Shown: positions 1-11,539 of the stretch, piece after piece
Layout of the letters: each line of letters starts with the position of its first letter
Position numbering within the stretch: the first letter of the stretch is position 1
NCBI GenBank assembly: GCA_035578155.1
Contig: JAPWDM010000003.1
Span: 71,378,963-71,442,962, forward strand
Direction: 5' to 3'
DNA length: 64,000 bases
From: Brachynemurus nebulosus
Taxonomy: Eukaryota; Arthropoda; Insecta; Neuroptera; Myrmeleontidae
The notes under the pieces: model-generated
What the model was told of the DNA's origin: nothing
What the model saw: the letters and a program-made list of their open reading frames with translations, nothing else
Databases searched by the model: none
Program-made: the position numbers and the translations under genes

Positions 1-349
1 TTTTGGTATGGATTTTTCATTTTCCTACAAAATTACCACTTGTAATTTTAAATATTTCGGCTATCCGTCTATTGGATAAGTTTCTTGATGATGTACTTCA
101 GAGTTTTTCAAGTACCTACTATACTTGAAAATATCACGAGAGTTTGTTGCTGGTCCTTAACGTCTAATGGTAAAAGTAATCTGTTTCGACGAAGATAACT
201 ATACCTGTAAGTTGTGCAAATAAATATGAGTTTTTTCTCTTTTTTTCCTTATTTTAAAAAAAGAATAAAAAAGATTAAAAAATTTTATCAAATTCCATTA
301 CCTAGTTTCTTTTTTAATGTCCAGTTTAATGCTAATGTGGAATTTTTGA

Positions 350-720
350 CACCTTTGCTAATTCTCGAATAGAACATTCTAGAGCTTTTGTTAAATTCCG
401 CTATTTAGGGCTCTGTTTTATATAATATAAATTTTCTGATAGCGAAGTCTGTTTATATTGCGGCTAATTCCCGAATAGAATATTCTAGAACTTTTGTTAA
501 ATTCCGCTATTTAGATTCATTTTGTGTAATTGCTCTTACGATGAAGTCTATTTTCCAGATCTTTGCTAGTTACCGAATCGAACTTTCTAGAACTTTTGAA
601 ATGTTTTGCTATTTGGCTCCTTTTTCTACAGCCTTTCTGGCGGAGAAATCAATTTTTCATTATCTCTACAAGTTCTCGAATAAAAAACATTCTACAGCTT
701 TTGTCAGATATCGCCACGTG
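350..720. repeat. Degenerate minisatellite with heat-shock-element-like boxes
   Basis: Three to four diverged tandem units, roughly 100-110 bp each, contain a cgaatagaacattctag-type core followed by a ttttgttaaattccgctattta-like segment. The cores lie near 372, 478, 580 and 690. The same unit type fills the foldback element at 59774-60975 (compare acgaatagaacattctag near 60571), so this is a second, partial locus of one family. The 85-codon reading frame from 541 runs through the repeat and I do not consider it a gene. Confidence 0.7.
372..592. promoter_or_regulatory. Cluster of HSE-pattern sites
   Basis: Seen directly: GAAtaTTCtaGAA at 478-490 and GAActTTCtaGAA at 580-592 match the three-box heat shock element pattern (alternating nGAAn and nTTCn at 5-bp spacing). 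GAAcaTTCtaGAg at 372-384 misses one base. HSF trimers are known to bind this pattern. Whether these repeat-borne sites are bound is inference. Confidence 0.4.
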
Positions 721-759
721 TACGCTTTTTCGATGATTAAATCCAAGGCAGCCATGAGG

Positions 760-840
760 GGAATCCGATGGGGTAACTATCCGTGGGCCCGGATCTAAAA
801 AGGGGGCCCGAAGCCTCGATTAGGGGCCCGGACAGAGTAA
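760..840. repeat. GC-rich interspersed repeat fragment (GGGCCCG)
   Basis: A short pocket with three GGGCCCG-type words (near 786, 803 and 824) inside AT-rich DNA. Similar GGGCCC-bearing fragments occur at 19262-19340 and around 48770-48890; the last two share a gggccccRgMActa...cccRgctgccc stretch. Probably fragments of one transposable element family; the class was not identified. Confidence 0.4.
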
Positions 841-2163
841 AAAGACGATTTTTTTTTAGCTCGTCAAATATATTTTTGTAGAAAAAATTGTTCAAACCTA
901 TGATGAAGTCTAATTTTCCATACCCTTTTTAATTTTCGATAACCTTTCCAATGGTAAATTCGGATTCTCGATACATTCATGAAGTGATTTCGAATTAAAA
1001 CACTGTATAGAGTTTATTTTGAAATGTCGCTGTTCTGCGAAACACATTTTACAAAACTTTGCTATAGATGTTTAGACAAATAATCACATCGTAAATGTTT
1101 TTAAATTATGTTAAATCTTTAAAACTCATTGTTTAAAATGTATATTTAACTTTGGTGATTAAACTCATTGTTAAAATAAATAAACAGTTACGTAAGCAGC
1201 GCAATTACATTCCAAGCTATATTTTATTACAAAAATATATATTTCCACTCCGGGTTTATATCGTAATATCACATTATTTGAACTATCAGATTCTCATTTT
1301 GGAGGAGTAGTGTTTCAAAGCGAGCAGTATCTTCAGGAAATTTTGAATGTAACACAAAAATAGCAAATAGAGAGATAGTTGCAATATTATTAAGCTTTCG
1401 TAGCTATAATATAATGTTACCACCTTTCTGCCTACTGCATTTCAGAACCATAACACACTCACATAGAACCTATTTTTGTTATAGAGAAGGTTGCTGTACC
1501 TTGCCAGTACCAAGAGCTGATAATTCTATTAGAAGAACATAACATATGATATCACTGAAACCCATGTAAGGTTGAAAGGTACCTGTTGAAATGGTAAAGA
1601 CAAAGGACTTATTAATACACGCCCTAGTCACATGGTAGAGAATTTAATTATCTTTTGTTTGAATATGAAAACACATGTCTACCTGGAAGAGTTATTAATG
1701 TTAAAATATAATATTTCTTTTTCTATTTAAAATAAAAGGAGCATATTGTAAATAATGAAAATTAAGCATGGAAACTCTGGTGAGAAATGATGGTATAAGA
1801 GTAACTTTTAACGTTTGACATCAGTTTCCATTAGAAATGGAGGCATACTGTTTATAATTATATCCTTTATATTTAATAGGATATTGTACTATGTCCGTGT
1901 TTCATTATTACCAAATACCGTATGGTATATTAATTGGTAGGGTAGACCGGGGCATGTTTACACGGTTTATGGTTTTTGATTATTCGAATTTTTTGTATTA
2001 CAGCTATTTACATATTTTTTATACTCAATTGTAACTTGATTGTTAAGCTTCATTTTGACACTTATGAAAAGCTTCCAACTACTATACTTTTTTAGATATT
2101 GAACTTATTTTTGAGTGATGTCACTTGTGTAAACATGCACGCACGAACGTAGTGAGCGCGCTC
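799..2163. other. AT-rich intergenic DNA; remnant GGGGCATGTTTACAC inverted pair
   Basis: No gene seen. Near 1950-1965 there is gaccggggcatgtttacac, and near 2128-2142 its partial inverse gtgtaaacatgc, directly abutting the foldback element that starts at 2164. This looks like a small MITE whose right end touches or is cut by the next element. The rest is unassigned AT-rich sequence. Confidence 0.4.
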
Positions 2164-3080
2164 ATTCGCTTGAGTGGGGCAATCGACAATCCCGCACGAG
2201 TTGCACATACCATTTTTTATTACAAATTTGACATACTGTTTTCTATTATTATCATTATTTTTGACATTTTTATTACAAAAAAAAAATAATATTTTTAAAT
2301 GTTCGTCTTTTTTTCTAAACTAATTATCGTTTAAATTACTTTGTTGGTGGTTTCCATAGAAATAATTATGAAATATTTATTAAATGAAAAATTAAGAGGC
2401 GGCTTTGCGTGTTTTGATTAAATTTTGCGTGTTTTATTGTTAATTTGCCTGTAGAAAGTTACTTTCCATACGCAAAAAAGCATGCGGGAAGAGTACAGTG
2501 GGCAAACAGCTATTTTGCGTACAGAAATGTGTGCGCCAAGTTAGTACTTCTCCCGCATGAATAATAAAAAAATATTGGCTAATGGTTCGAAGTAATATTT
2601 TATTACCTTCAGTCTTAAAGAAGACCTTTCTGTAGATACAATGATAACAGTTTAATTGATGAAGTTAATATATTTTTATTACTCATGCGGAAGAGGTACT
2701 AACTTGGCGCACACATTTCTGTACGCAAAATAGCTGTTTGCCCACTGTACTCTTCCCGCATACTTTTTTGCGTGTGGAAAGTAACTTTTTACACGTAAAT
2801 TGACAATAAAACGCGCAAAATTTAATCAAAACACGCAAAGCCGCCTCTTAATTTTTCATTTAATAAATATTTCATAATTATTTCTATAGAAACCACCAAC
2901 AAAGTAATTGAAATGATAATTAGTTCAGAAAAAAAGAGGAACACTTAAAAATATTTTTTTTTGTAATAAAAATGTCAAAAATAATGATAATAATAGAAAA
3001 AAGTATGCGAAATTCGTAATAAAAATTGTAAAAGTATGTGCAACTCGTGCGGGATTATCGATTGCCCCACTGAAGCGAAT
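2164..3080. mobile_element. Foldback element with ~400-bp inverted arms
   Basis: The left arm (about 2164-2575) and right arm (about 2667-3080) are inverted copies with scattered mismatches and small indels. Outer ends read attcgcttgagtggggcaat on the left and attgccccactgaagcgaat on the right; inner ends read cccgcatga and tcatgcgg. The loop is about 90 bp. Internal words such as gtgcgccaagttagtac are mirrored exactly. There is no coding capacity, so it is nonautonomous. No clean target duplication is visible. Immediately right of the element, the gggattgtcgattgcc motif is repeated (3087-3102), which suggests older tandem copies of the end sequence. The 65- and 85-codon frames overlapping 2925-3339 are chance frames. 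Confidence 0.85.
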
Positions 3081-3130
3081 TGTGCGGGATTGTCGATTGC
3101 CGAACTTTGCCCTCGTGGGCAATCGATCAT

Positions 3131-4918
3131 TTTTGACATGTTTTCAACTTGTTCCTAAGAGTCAGAATTGTCAGCAAACTTTTGAATGGACAAATTGTCC
3201 AACGTGCTATTTATCTCTATCTATCTATGCTATATACCGCAATATATTTTTATGGTTGTTATGTTTGTTATGCGCTGTTATGTATTCCTTCATAAAACTA
3301 TGTGTACCTTCCATTTTATTATCTGATTTATGTATTTGACGTTCGATTGTTGTACAGTTTATTTAAAAGTATCAGTAGTTTAGCAGTATACACAACTGAA
3401 TTCTATGTATTAATGTTACCAAGGCACTGAAGTGAAAGTCACTAGAATGTCAAAAACGAATTTAAACCGTTCCAGCACACTACACATTACAAACAAATTC
3501 GTTAATTGTTTGTATTCGAGCATGTGCACAAACAAATTTGTAACTTGTTTTGTACTTGTTCAAAAATAGATGCTGGAACACAGCTATATGTCTGTGCAAA
3601 GTCATACTTGTTTAAGTTTTTGATATTACAAAATAATTCAGAAGCGAGGGGCCTACAGAAACGCGGAGTCTAGACGACCCTACCTATTTCCACTACAACT
3701 CAAAATTGATGACGTCAAAAGACAATTTGTTTTAATAAGATTTTTTACTTATATAAAAACTTCAAAAATTCATATAACCCCGTCATGTACTTGCCCCTTG
3801 AGAAACCTTAAATTTTTTTAAAAACTAGACTGATCTTCGAAAACGTCTTATCTGTCGTCCTCTAATTCCTTAACGCCTTTTAAATTCATGCTCCTCGTTG
3901 GCCATTGTTTTAAAAAGCGTCACATGCAAGCAATGCAATTCTTGCTTTTACACGATACTAAGATAAACATATAACAGCGCTGGCTACATTTCTGCGAACT
4001 GCACATACATAATGCACCATCTTTAGTCAAATCTTTGGTAGTTACATTGTTCGAACTAAAATATAAATTATATGCAGAACAAATAGTAACGTGCCGCACA
4101 GACGACACGATGTGAACGTTCAACGCAAAAACACATGGGGATTTGCTTTAATTTTAAACTTTATTTAGTGGTAAAAATTTATTTCCAAATAAATGTCACG
4201 TAAGTTGGAAAAAGTTATACGAGTTTTATGTTCCAGTTTAAAAGATGAGTAAAAAGGATTGTTTGTTTATCACTGTATGTTGTTTACCTCACTGCTAGGC
4301 CAAGCCAACTATAGGTACATATATATAAATAAACAGAAATTAATTTAAATTGTTCGCAAACGTGCACAAATTTTTTACACGGACGCGAGTCGGGTACCTA
4401 CTTCGAACAGACGAAAAAGTAGTATACCTAGAATTGTTATATTTTATTTTCATCAAGAATTTCCGCTGGTAATTAATGAAATGAAACTTTGTTGTCGAAA
4501 AGTTTCATTTGAATATTCATAAATGTTTTTTCAGTGTTTACGTTTTGCGGTTAAAGTATATGAAAATTTATTACGAAAATTGAGATAAAATAATTTTCAA
4601 CGGCGGTTGTCATCATGTTTAATAAATTTCATTACGAAATATATCTAGGTACTTGGTTGCCGTAAATTGTTTAAAAAATAATTAAATAAACAAGAGTAGG
4701 TAATGTCTGAATGCGTGGTCGACGTAGCATGCACGTATTAAAAATGAAATTTCTGAAGGCGTTGAAAAGAAAATTATATTAATAAGTTACATCAATGAGA
4801 GCGTGGACGGATCCATACTTTGATTCATGGTGGGGAGAAATAAGAGTTTCTTGAATCCCTTAAGGTGGTACATCACTATGAAAAGAATTTTTCCCCATAT
4901 TTTTATTGGTTTAAAGCC
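3131..4918. other. AT-rich intergenic DNA, no gene recognised
   Basis: Nothing coding is supported. A short slightly richer stretch at 3640-3690 (cgaggggcctacagaaacgc) may be a repeat fragment. The 67-codon minus-strand frame at 3920-4123 has no recognisable domain. Confidence 0.4.
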
Positions 4919-5615
4919 TTAAGGTACCATCACAGTGTGATTCTGCCGAAAAGTAGTCAATTTTTTTTCGAATGGATAGGATGGGGGAATGGGAATGAAT
5001 TTTTTTTTACAATTAATACCACTATTTGACATTACAAAAATATTTTTTCTTTATTTATTTTTATTTCTTTTTTATAATTCTTATAATTTTTTGAAAAAAG
5101 TGTCTTTAAAAAAGGTTGAAATTTGGTGCCCCCGATTGCAGCCACAGTTTTTATCCGAAAAAAAATTCAAATAGATTATCAATCTGTAGGTAAGCCGCTA
5201 TGTCCCTATGGGAGTTTTTTTTTTCTTTTGAAATTTTCCTAATTTTTCGCACGGAAAACTAAAAAATTTTGTACCTTTTATTCAAACCGCCGTCATTTTT
5301 TCAAATTTCAAGGAAAAAAAAACTCCCATAGGGACGTAGCGGCTTACCTACAGATTGATAATCTATTTGATTTTTTTTCGGATCAAAACTGCGGCCGCAA
5401 TCGTGGGCACCGAATTTCGGCCTTTTTTAAAGAGACCTTTTTCAAAAAATTATAATAACTATAAAAAATAAATTAAAAAAATATTTTTGTATTGTCAAAT
5501 AGTGGGATTAATCGTAAAAAAAAATTCATCCCCATTCACCCATCATATCCATTCGACAAAAAAATTGGGAAAATTGACTACTTTTCGGCAGACTCACACT
5601 GTGATGGTACCTTAA
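4919..5615. mobile_element. TTAA-flanked foldback MITE, copy 1 (piggyBac-like)
   Basis: The ends are TTAAGGTACCATCACAGTG at 4919 and its inverse cactgtgatggtaccTTAA ending at 5615. The inverted arms run about 300 bp each towards a small centre at about 5215-5325, where ctcccatagggac is mirrored. TTAA at both outer edges is the target preference of piggyBac-superfamily transposases, so superfamily assignment is inference from TSD plus TIR only. A second copy with matching arms lies at 46153-46772. The 61-codon frame at 4989-5174 is arm sequence, not a gene. Confidence 0.85.
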
Positions 5616-7117
5616 ACTGGCTTAAACGATATTTTAATATCTCTAGAATGATATCCAAATAAAATTTTGATTGAGTAAATATTTTAAACGTCGTTTTGAA
5701 CCCAATTTCTGAAACAACGTGTCGCATTTTGAAATCTCACAGCTTAATCGATAACTTTTTTTAATTATGGATCGGTTTTATTTCCATTATTTTTTGATTA
5801 TTTGTTTTTTGATTATTTGATTATTTGTTGATTTTTTCATGGATTTTCAAAAAGTTTTTTCAAACTGGTACCATTTAACTGCACAAAATTAATATAAATT
5901 TTTTTTTTTTGGTTTTCCAGCTGCTGCTTGGAGATTATTATGCAGCTCACCATGAATCTCTTCGAAAAAAAAGAGTCTGAAAATATTTTGTATACCTGAG
6001 ATCATGAATAATGCACTCTGAAAAGTTTAATACTAATTGCGTTATTTGTTACGAAGAAAACAACTCTCCAATAAAACATTATTTTTTGGCATTTCAAAGA
6101 AATGTAAACGCCTTAACTGATTATTTCATTGAATGTAATATTAGCATAAATGAATAGAAATGAAGAATACAGAACAACAAAGAATAATGTCAAAAAATTT
6201 TTTTATTGCGTTCAGTTTCGTTGTAAACCTCATGATGAGACAGTTACAAAATTTAAGGGATTTCATTTTTTACAAAAATGAGATTAATTTCAGAAATATG
6301 ACTGATTCGGCAACAGTCCTTCGTTCTAGTGAGTCTTCCTATCGAGTGAGAATGCAGCAAAGTTGACAGTTTTTATTTTTCCGTCGCAAAATTAAAATTG
6401 TTGAGAAAAAAAAACTGTGTAATATCATTTGTTACTATTTATATAATAGCAGGATAAAATATTTGTTTTTTAAATTCAACTTTAAGAAAATATTTCTTCG
6501 GTTACTTCACTTCATCCTAATACTTCCTTATTTTACAATCAACTTAAAATTGTTTTTCAAACATTACCTATCTTCGTGCATAAATTTTATTTAATCCTCC
6601 CACACAATTCTAACGTCCCAAAACATTATAAAATTATACCAGTGAAATTACATCAGCAATAGATTTCACATTACGATTAAGTAATTTTCTATATCAACTG
6701 GAAAAAAGGCATTACACAAAAATAAAGAAATATTATTTTACAAACATTCCATTCTCTAGTAGGTATGTAACTTTAACTCGGTCTTGGCTGGCCAGCCGCC
6801 ATTAGGGTATTACAGTAATAGAATAATACGAAAATTTCACTTCGTTAAACCATTAGATATAATCTTATTTGGGCAAAATCAAATTATATTCCTGTATACC
6901 CTTTCTTTTATTTAATATAGATATATAGAAGCAACAGTATAAGTAAATAAAATATGAATCATATTTTTCGAAATTACGTCACGGGTTCCAGATGCATTTT
7001 TTAACATTTCCTGCTTTTTTTATTAGAGCTTATTGTCTGGAAAACTGACACCTACCTCATTACTTTTGGATATTTTTAACTGAATTATTTAAGTTTTTCC
7101 TTAAAATAATCGGAGTG
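5616..7117. other. AT-rich intergenic DNA, no gene recognised
   Basis: Homopolymer-rich sequence with short direct words such as gattatttg repeated near 5795-5830. The 68-codon frame at 6160-6366 has no recognisable feature. A small GC pocket at 6780-6805 (ggctggccagccgcc) is a short palindrome-like stretch. Confidence 0.4.
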
Positions 7118-7350
7118 AGGAACAGTGGTGGAGGAGTTGAGACGTATTCATATACTTTATGAACATAGTTGGCCTAGGGATCGAATCCCAAATTACCAGT
7201 CCGGGGTACACTCGGTCTTTTGACTGATCTAGTAGGTCCTTTGTACAAATTGAGTAAATGAAACTATTTCAACCACAGAGATCAGAGAGAACACTGCTAT
7301 CTCTATATACTGAAACCAGTGTAACCAAAAAAGGATAGAAAATGTTATAT
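7118..7350 (+). repeat. tRNA-derived SINE, head and body
   Basis: TGGTGGAGGAG at 7126-7136 fits the RNA polymerase III A-box pattern TRGYNNARNNG, and GGGATCGAATCCC at 7177-7189 fits a B-box, at roughly tRNA-like spacing (about 50 bp). The rest of the head does not fold as a complete tRNA, so a SINE is more likely than a tRNA gene. The body runs through about 7350; the 3' end is not clear. Confidence 0.45.
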
Positions 7351-7799
7351 ATGTGCACTGGGTTTAGTTTGTATTTGTGTGATCTGTCTTGTGTGCGTTT
7401 GAGTGTGATCTGAGGTGTATTGCGTCGTGTCACATACGTATATATAATACTACATACGCATGTATGTGGCTTCGTGCGGTAATGATAACAATAATCACAA
7501 CAATCAAAACGTGCTCAAAACAATCGATCTACGCTCATCCACTACCACCGAACGAGTGAATACTAAGTAGCCTAACTTGCTCAGAAGCGCACTCTGCTGA
7601 TTACAGAAAAGAGATAGTAGTGTTCCTTCTGATATTATGTGATTTCAACAGTTTCTTATTTTGTGCACTGAGCAAAGTAAACTTGGCTGTTAACCAAACA
7701 GTTTCTGTCGATAGTACTTGATATTTAAGTTATACATAAAGAAGCTATTCATATGACAAGAAAATTGCAAGATTCCAATATTTCTGGAGGTTCTTATGC

Positions 7800-8772
7800 T
7801 TATATTAGTGTAATAATGTATCCATAATCACAATGAATTTATTATCCACTGTTCCATAATCACTATGTTCTTGCTACTAGGGATTGTAAATTTACCGACT
7901 TTTTCATTTACCGGTAATTCGGTAATTTTTTTAGCAAAACCGGTTTACCGGTAATTTACTGGTATTTTTTAAAACACAGAAAATATAAGAATAAATATTA
8001 GAAAAAAGATAAAAACGTAAAATTATTTTATTAAGGTCACTAAATACAGTATACAAAATAAGATAAAAATTATGTAAAAAAAATTGTATCTAGTTGATTT
8101 TACGACTTTGTAGGTATCTACGGCTTCCTTCACAGAAATATACCGCCCATTGTTATTGTTTATTGAAAAAATAATTTTAAATTTTGTTAAATAATGATAA
8201 AATAAGAATCAATTATATATACCTACCTGTAATAAAAGTTTGCTTACCGCTTCTTACAATGTAATCATTTAACATAATGTTTAATTATTTTGGAAAAAGT
8301 ACATCTGATTTAAATAATATGTAAGTAAATACAAAAAGGACGCTTTATTGCATATATATGCATTTTAAAACTGACCATTGCATTGTACTCACAGTAAGGG
8401 GTTATTTCATTGTGTACATTTACGTTCAATAAATTTGATCATTCTTCTATGAAATAAAATGAACTTATAAAAATTTTCAAATATACTATTTTTAATTTAT
8501 CGAATTACCGGTAAAAAATCAGCGATTTTCCGGTAAAAATTTTAATGCAATTTTAGTAATTTACCAGTAAACCGGTTTACCGGTATTACCATCCCTACTT
8601 GCTACCCAGTAGTCAATAATCACTATGACCTTATTACTCAGTGGCTCATAATCACTACTACCTTAACACCTGTTGGTCCATAATCAGTCTGATCTTACTA
8701 TTCTGTGGTCCACAATCACTATAGCCTTACTATCCAGTGGTCCAATATCACTATGGTCTTACTACCAAAGTT
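7800..8772. repeat. ~31-bp minisatellite split by a hAT MITE
   Basis: The segments 7800-7869 and 8606-8772 are one array of units resembling ccataatcactatgacctta followed by ctaYYcagtggt. The array is interrupted by the hAT element at 7878-8597. Related units (gcagaattgctgtgaccttac) occur at 28790, 29380 and 47040. Units are diverged, so the array is old relative to the insertion. Confidence 0.7.
7878..8597. mobile_element. hAT MITE with TTACCGGTAA subterminal words
   Basis: The termini are TAGGGATTGTAAATTTACCG on the left and ccggtattaccatccctA on the right. An exact 8-bp target duplication CTTGCTAC flanks it at 7870-7877 and 8598-8605; 8-bp duplications are diagnostic of hAT transposition. 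Both ends are packed with the palindrome TTACCGGTAA and variants, while the centre is plain AT-rich DNA with no transposase. Nonautonomous, about 720 bp. Confidence 0.92.
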
Positions 8773-9742
8773 CCGTCTAGCTGTTTATTTTAAGTTCTTT
8801 TCGGGTCTATAACACCCCCACGTTAACTCTTTTCAAAATTTAATTTTTGGTTCACCAACATTTTTAATATGTTAGCAACATGGAAATTTTTCCAGATTAT
8901 AATTACGGCTACTAGATCGCCAGTTATTTGGGAACTTGTGGCGTGATACAGCCACCATTTTTATATGCATTGAAAAAAAAATTTAACTTGTTTAAAAAAT
9001 TCTCAAAATTGCCTACGGTCTAAAAGTATTTCTCCCCTTAATCATCCAATCATGACGTATTTTCTCACGTATCTATTCCAATTATAATCATAACTAATAA
9101 ATAAGATTCGATTTTCCTTTTTCGTCTACGAGAAATAAAAGAACAAAACAATCTAATATGGCGTCTAATCAGTTTCGTTTCCTCGTCCTACAAAAAGCAC
9201 AAAGGAAGTAACATCGTCATAAAACACATATACACATACACACACACACACACAGAGCACTCGTTAAAACAAAAAATATCATTAGAAAACATATTGACTT
9301 CTCGTAAATAAGATTAGATTACATCATATAACTAAATAAGTATATACAAGTATAAAATATAAATACATACCATGATACATACCTATTTTACTCGGTACGG
9401 CTAGTACTTTGAACAGTAAATTGTAGAACAGTGATAGAAATAGTGTTCCATACAAGGATGAGAGACGTGGATGATGATGATAATGACCAAAGATAAACCA
9501 CCTTATAGATGACGGGCGTGGTACCAGCTTCATATGTACAACATAAAATGTCCGCTCTGTAACAGAAAACATACACTACGGTAAATGTTTGTAGCATGTA
9601 ATTCAAAAATTTAAATGTTAGATAAATTTATATGTACCAATATTTAGGGGAAAAATTATGCTATCAGTTTAGCTTATTGCTACAGTTAAACAGAACCAGA
9701 TTTACTTAAAAGCAATTGGGGTCTCCGTGCAAGAGCCTTTAA
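8773..9742. other. AT-rich DNA with a short CA microsatellite
   Basis: A (CA)n run lies at about 9234-9253. Overlapping minus-strand frames at 9324-9606 (72 and 82 codons) show no domain, and their mutual overlap argues against either being real. Otherwise nothing recognised. Confidence 0.4.
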
Positions 9743-10348
9743 CCCTTCGCACTCGAACCAATTTTTAGTATGGGTACTCAGCTACTCGACAGTAGTTTTA
9801 AGACGCTGCAAACACTATTGTATTAGGAGAACATAATATCCATAATACAATATATCTATTAGTTAATTTTAGTAGTATGTATCACAATGTATTGTAGCAA
9901 GACGTCGCGTCGTTGTGTTGTATCATGTTTTCCTAATATAATAATTTTCAAATAAATGAAGAAGGCTGAGAAACGGAGCGAAGTGGAATCAAAAACCTGT
10001 TCACTATCATCGATATAGGGTCTGATATCGCTCCGATAAAATATTATCTCAGTGGTATTGGTACTGGAGCGGTATTGAAGCGAGAGCGAACCATGACTGA
10101 TATCGGACCGATATCAGAGCGATGATGTGAATACACTCATTATTTATTATGTAGGAATATTTTATCGAACCGGGAGCGGAGTGATATCGTACTGAGAGCG
10201 GAGCGCTAATGTAAATCGGGCCTTAGGTCCCCTAGCGTGTTGTAAATAATAAAATACGTACCTATTGTTTATGACGCCGCTGCGGCGCCTAACGGGTGGA
10301 ATTAACATTTATTGTGTCGCCGTGGCGGCGCCCATCGAGTGCAAAGGG
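9743..10348. mobile_element. piggyBac-like MITE (CCCTTYGCACTCGA ends)
   Basis: The ends CCCTTCGCACTCGA and tcgagtgcaaaGGG are inverted and flanked by TTAA at 9739-9742 and 10349-10352. TTAA duplication with a CCCTT-type terminus is the piggyBac hallmark. The interior has repeated gatatcg/ctccg words (10005-10200, forms of gagcggagcg) and a GC-rich palindrome family near the right end (gccgctgcggcgcc at 10275, cgccgtggcggcgcc at 10319). No transposase frame is left. Confidence 0.85.
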
Positions 10349-10352
10349 TTAA

Positions 10353-11466
10353 ATGACAAGGGTGCCCACAGCTGAAATTATACATTTGTAAAAAATAAAA
10401 ATTCCCATAAGTCGTCAATCCTAGTCTTCTCCTCACATACCGATCACGGCGAGACTACAATCAACGAAAATTAAATAAATCGGCCAGGAGCAAATTTTCA
10501 TTTATATATAGGTAGGTGCTTAAATCTTATTCAAATTTTCCCGTTATAACTGAAAAATGCATGAATTTTTTCACATTGTACAAACATTTGCTAAAATACG
10601 TTGTCTTCCGTTGTAATTTAATTTTTTTTTTTTTTCACAACTATTATACTGTTGGAAAAACCCGTAGTTTTCCGGTAATCAGTGACTCAATAAGATCTTA
10701 GCTTTTAAAAATTTTAGCTTTAGAAGCCCAGTTCAGTGGCAAGAACGGTCATTTCAAGCAGATTTTAAGTTATAATTATTATGAACGCGAGCTCAAAAGA
10801 CCTCCAGAAACTGAGGTGAGGGGAACACAAAATTGTATTATTTACATAGTTACCCACCAAACAAGGTAGGTAGGTTATCCACCAAACACATGTAGGTAAA
10901 AAAGTTCTTTTTGGCTTGCGTCCATAATATTAAGGTCACTCGACCCAAAACTATAAAAAAAGAATATCTTTGAAATCATCAAAGATGGCTTTCAAATGAT
11001 ACCTCTCACGATATATTAATTAAAATGTTTTTTGAACCAAACTCCCCCCCCCCCAAAAAAAAAAAAAATATTTTTTTTCTGGTCATTGACTAACAAAAAT
11101 GATTTTATAAGGGTTTCGCTTTTCCCTTTAAGGTACGCTTAAGGTTCCGTTTTTCCTAGTAGATAATAATTTTGCGACTTTAATAAACATTCATTTGAAA
11201 AGTTTTCTTGTTGTATTGTCTGTTTCCTGTTCATGATCTCAGTCTCTTGAGCAATTTTTTTATATTACCGTAAAATTCGCATTTTTTTTAATTTCTTGAC
11301 CGACCAATTTTAGATGGTAAAAAATGTCCCCAGATGTCCCCACGTGAAAAAAATACCAGGCCAAAGTAGCTTCATTTGCTTCCTTCATTTGTATAACTGT
11401 ACACATATAAGTTGTACATATAGTATTTTGATTAAAATTCACATAGTGTTTGAAAAATTATCAAAA
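10353..11466. other. Intergenic DNA with one dispersed repeat and poly(C)/poly(A)
   Basis: The segment 10784-10864 matches the reverse complement of 33901-33975 closely (agacctccagaaactga, ggggaacacaaa, attgtattattt), so it is an interspersed repeat. A following gtaaaaaagttctttttggc stretch (about 10894-10915) is likewise mirrored at about 33797. A C10-A14 homopolymer run sits at about 11046-11070. Overlapping frames at 11260-11508 on both strands look spurious. Confidence 0.5.
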
Positions 11467-11468
11467 CT

Positions 11469-11539
11469 GGATCGGCTGGGACTTGAACCCGGATCTCTTA
11501 GTTACTAGCCAACCACCTTACCAATTAGGCCACCGACCG
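11469..11539 (-). tRNA. tRNA-Thr(AGT)-like gene or SINE head
   Basis: On the minus strand, A-box TGGCCTAATTGGTAAGG and B-box GGGTTCAAGTCC are present. A cloverleaf can be drawn: acceptor CGGTCGG with CCGATCC (1-72 C-C mismatch, one G-T), D-stem GCCT with AGGT, anticodon loop CTAGTAA (anticodon AGT, threonine) on a stem with a 27-43 mismatch, and T-stem with one C-A mismatch. A TTTT run follows within a few bases of the 3' end, as a Pol III terminator would. The mismatches make a pseudogene or SINE head as likely as a working tRNA. An inverted pair ttatcaaaa/ttttgataa brackets it (about 11458 and 11552). Confidence 0.5.

Noticed and set aside
541..798. 85-codon plus-strand frame starting MKSIFQIFASYRIEL
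   Set aside because: It runs through the HSE minisatellite and a GGGCCC repeat scrap, and has no domain.
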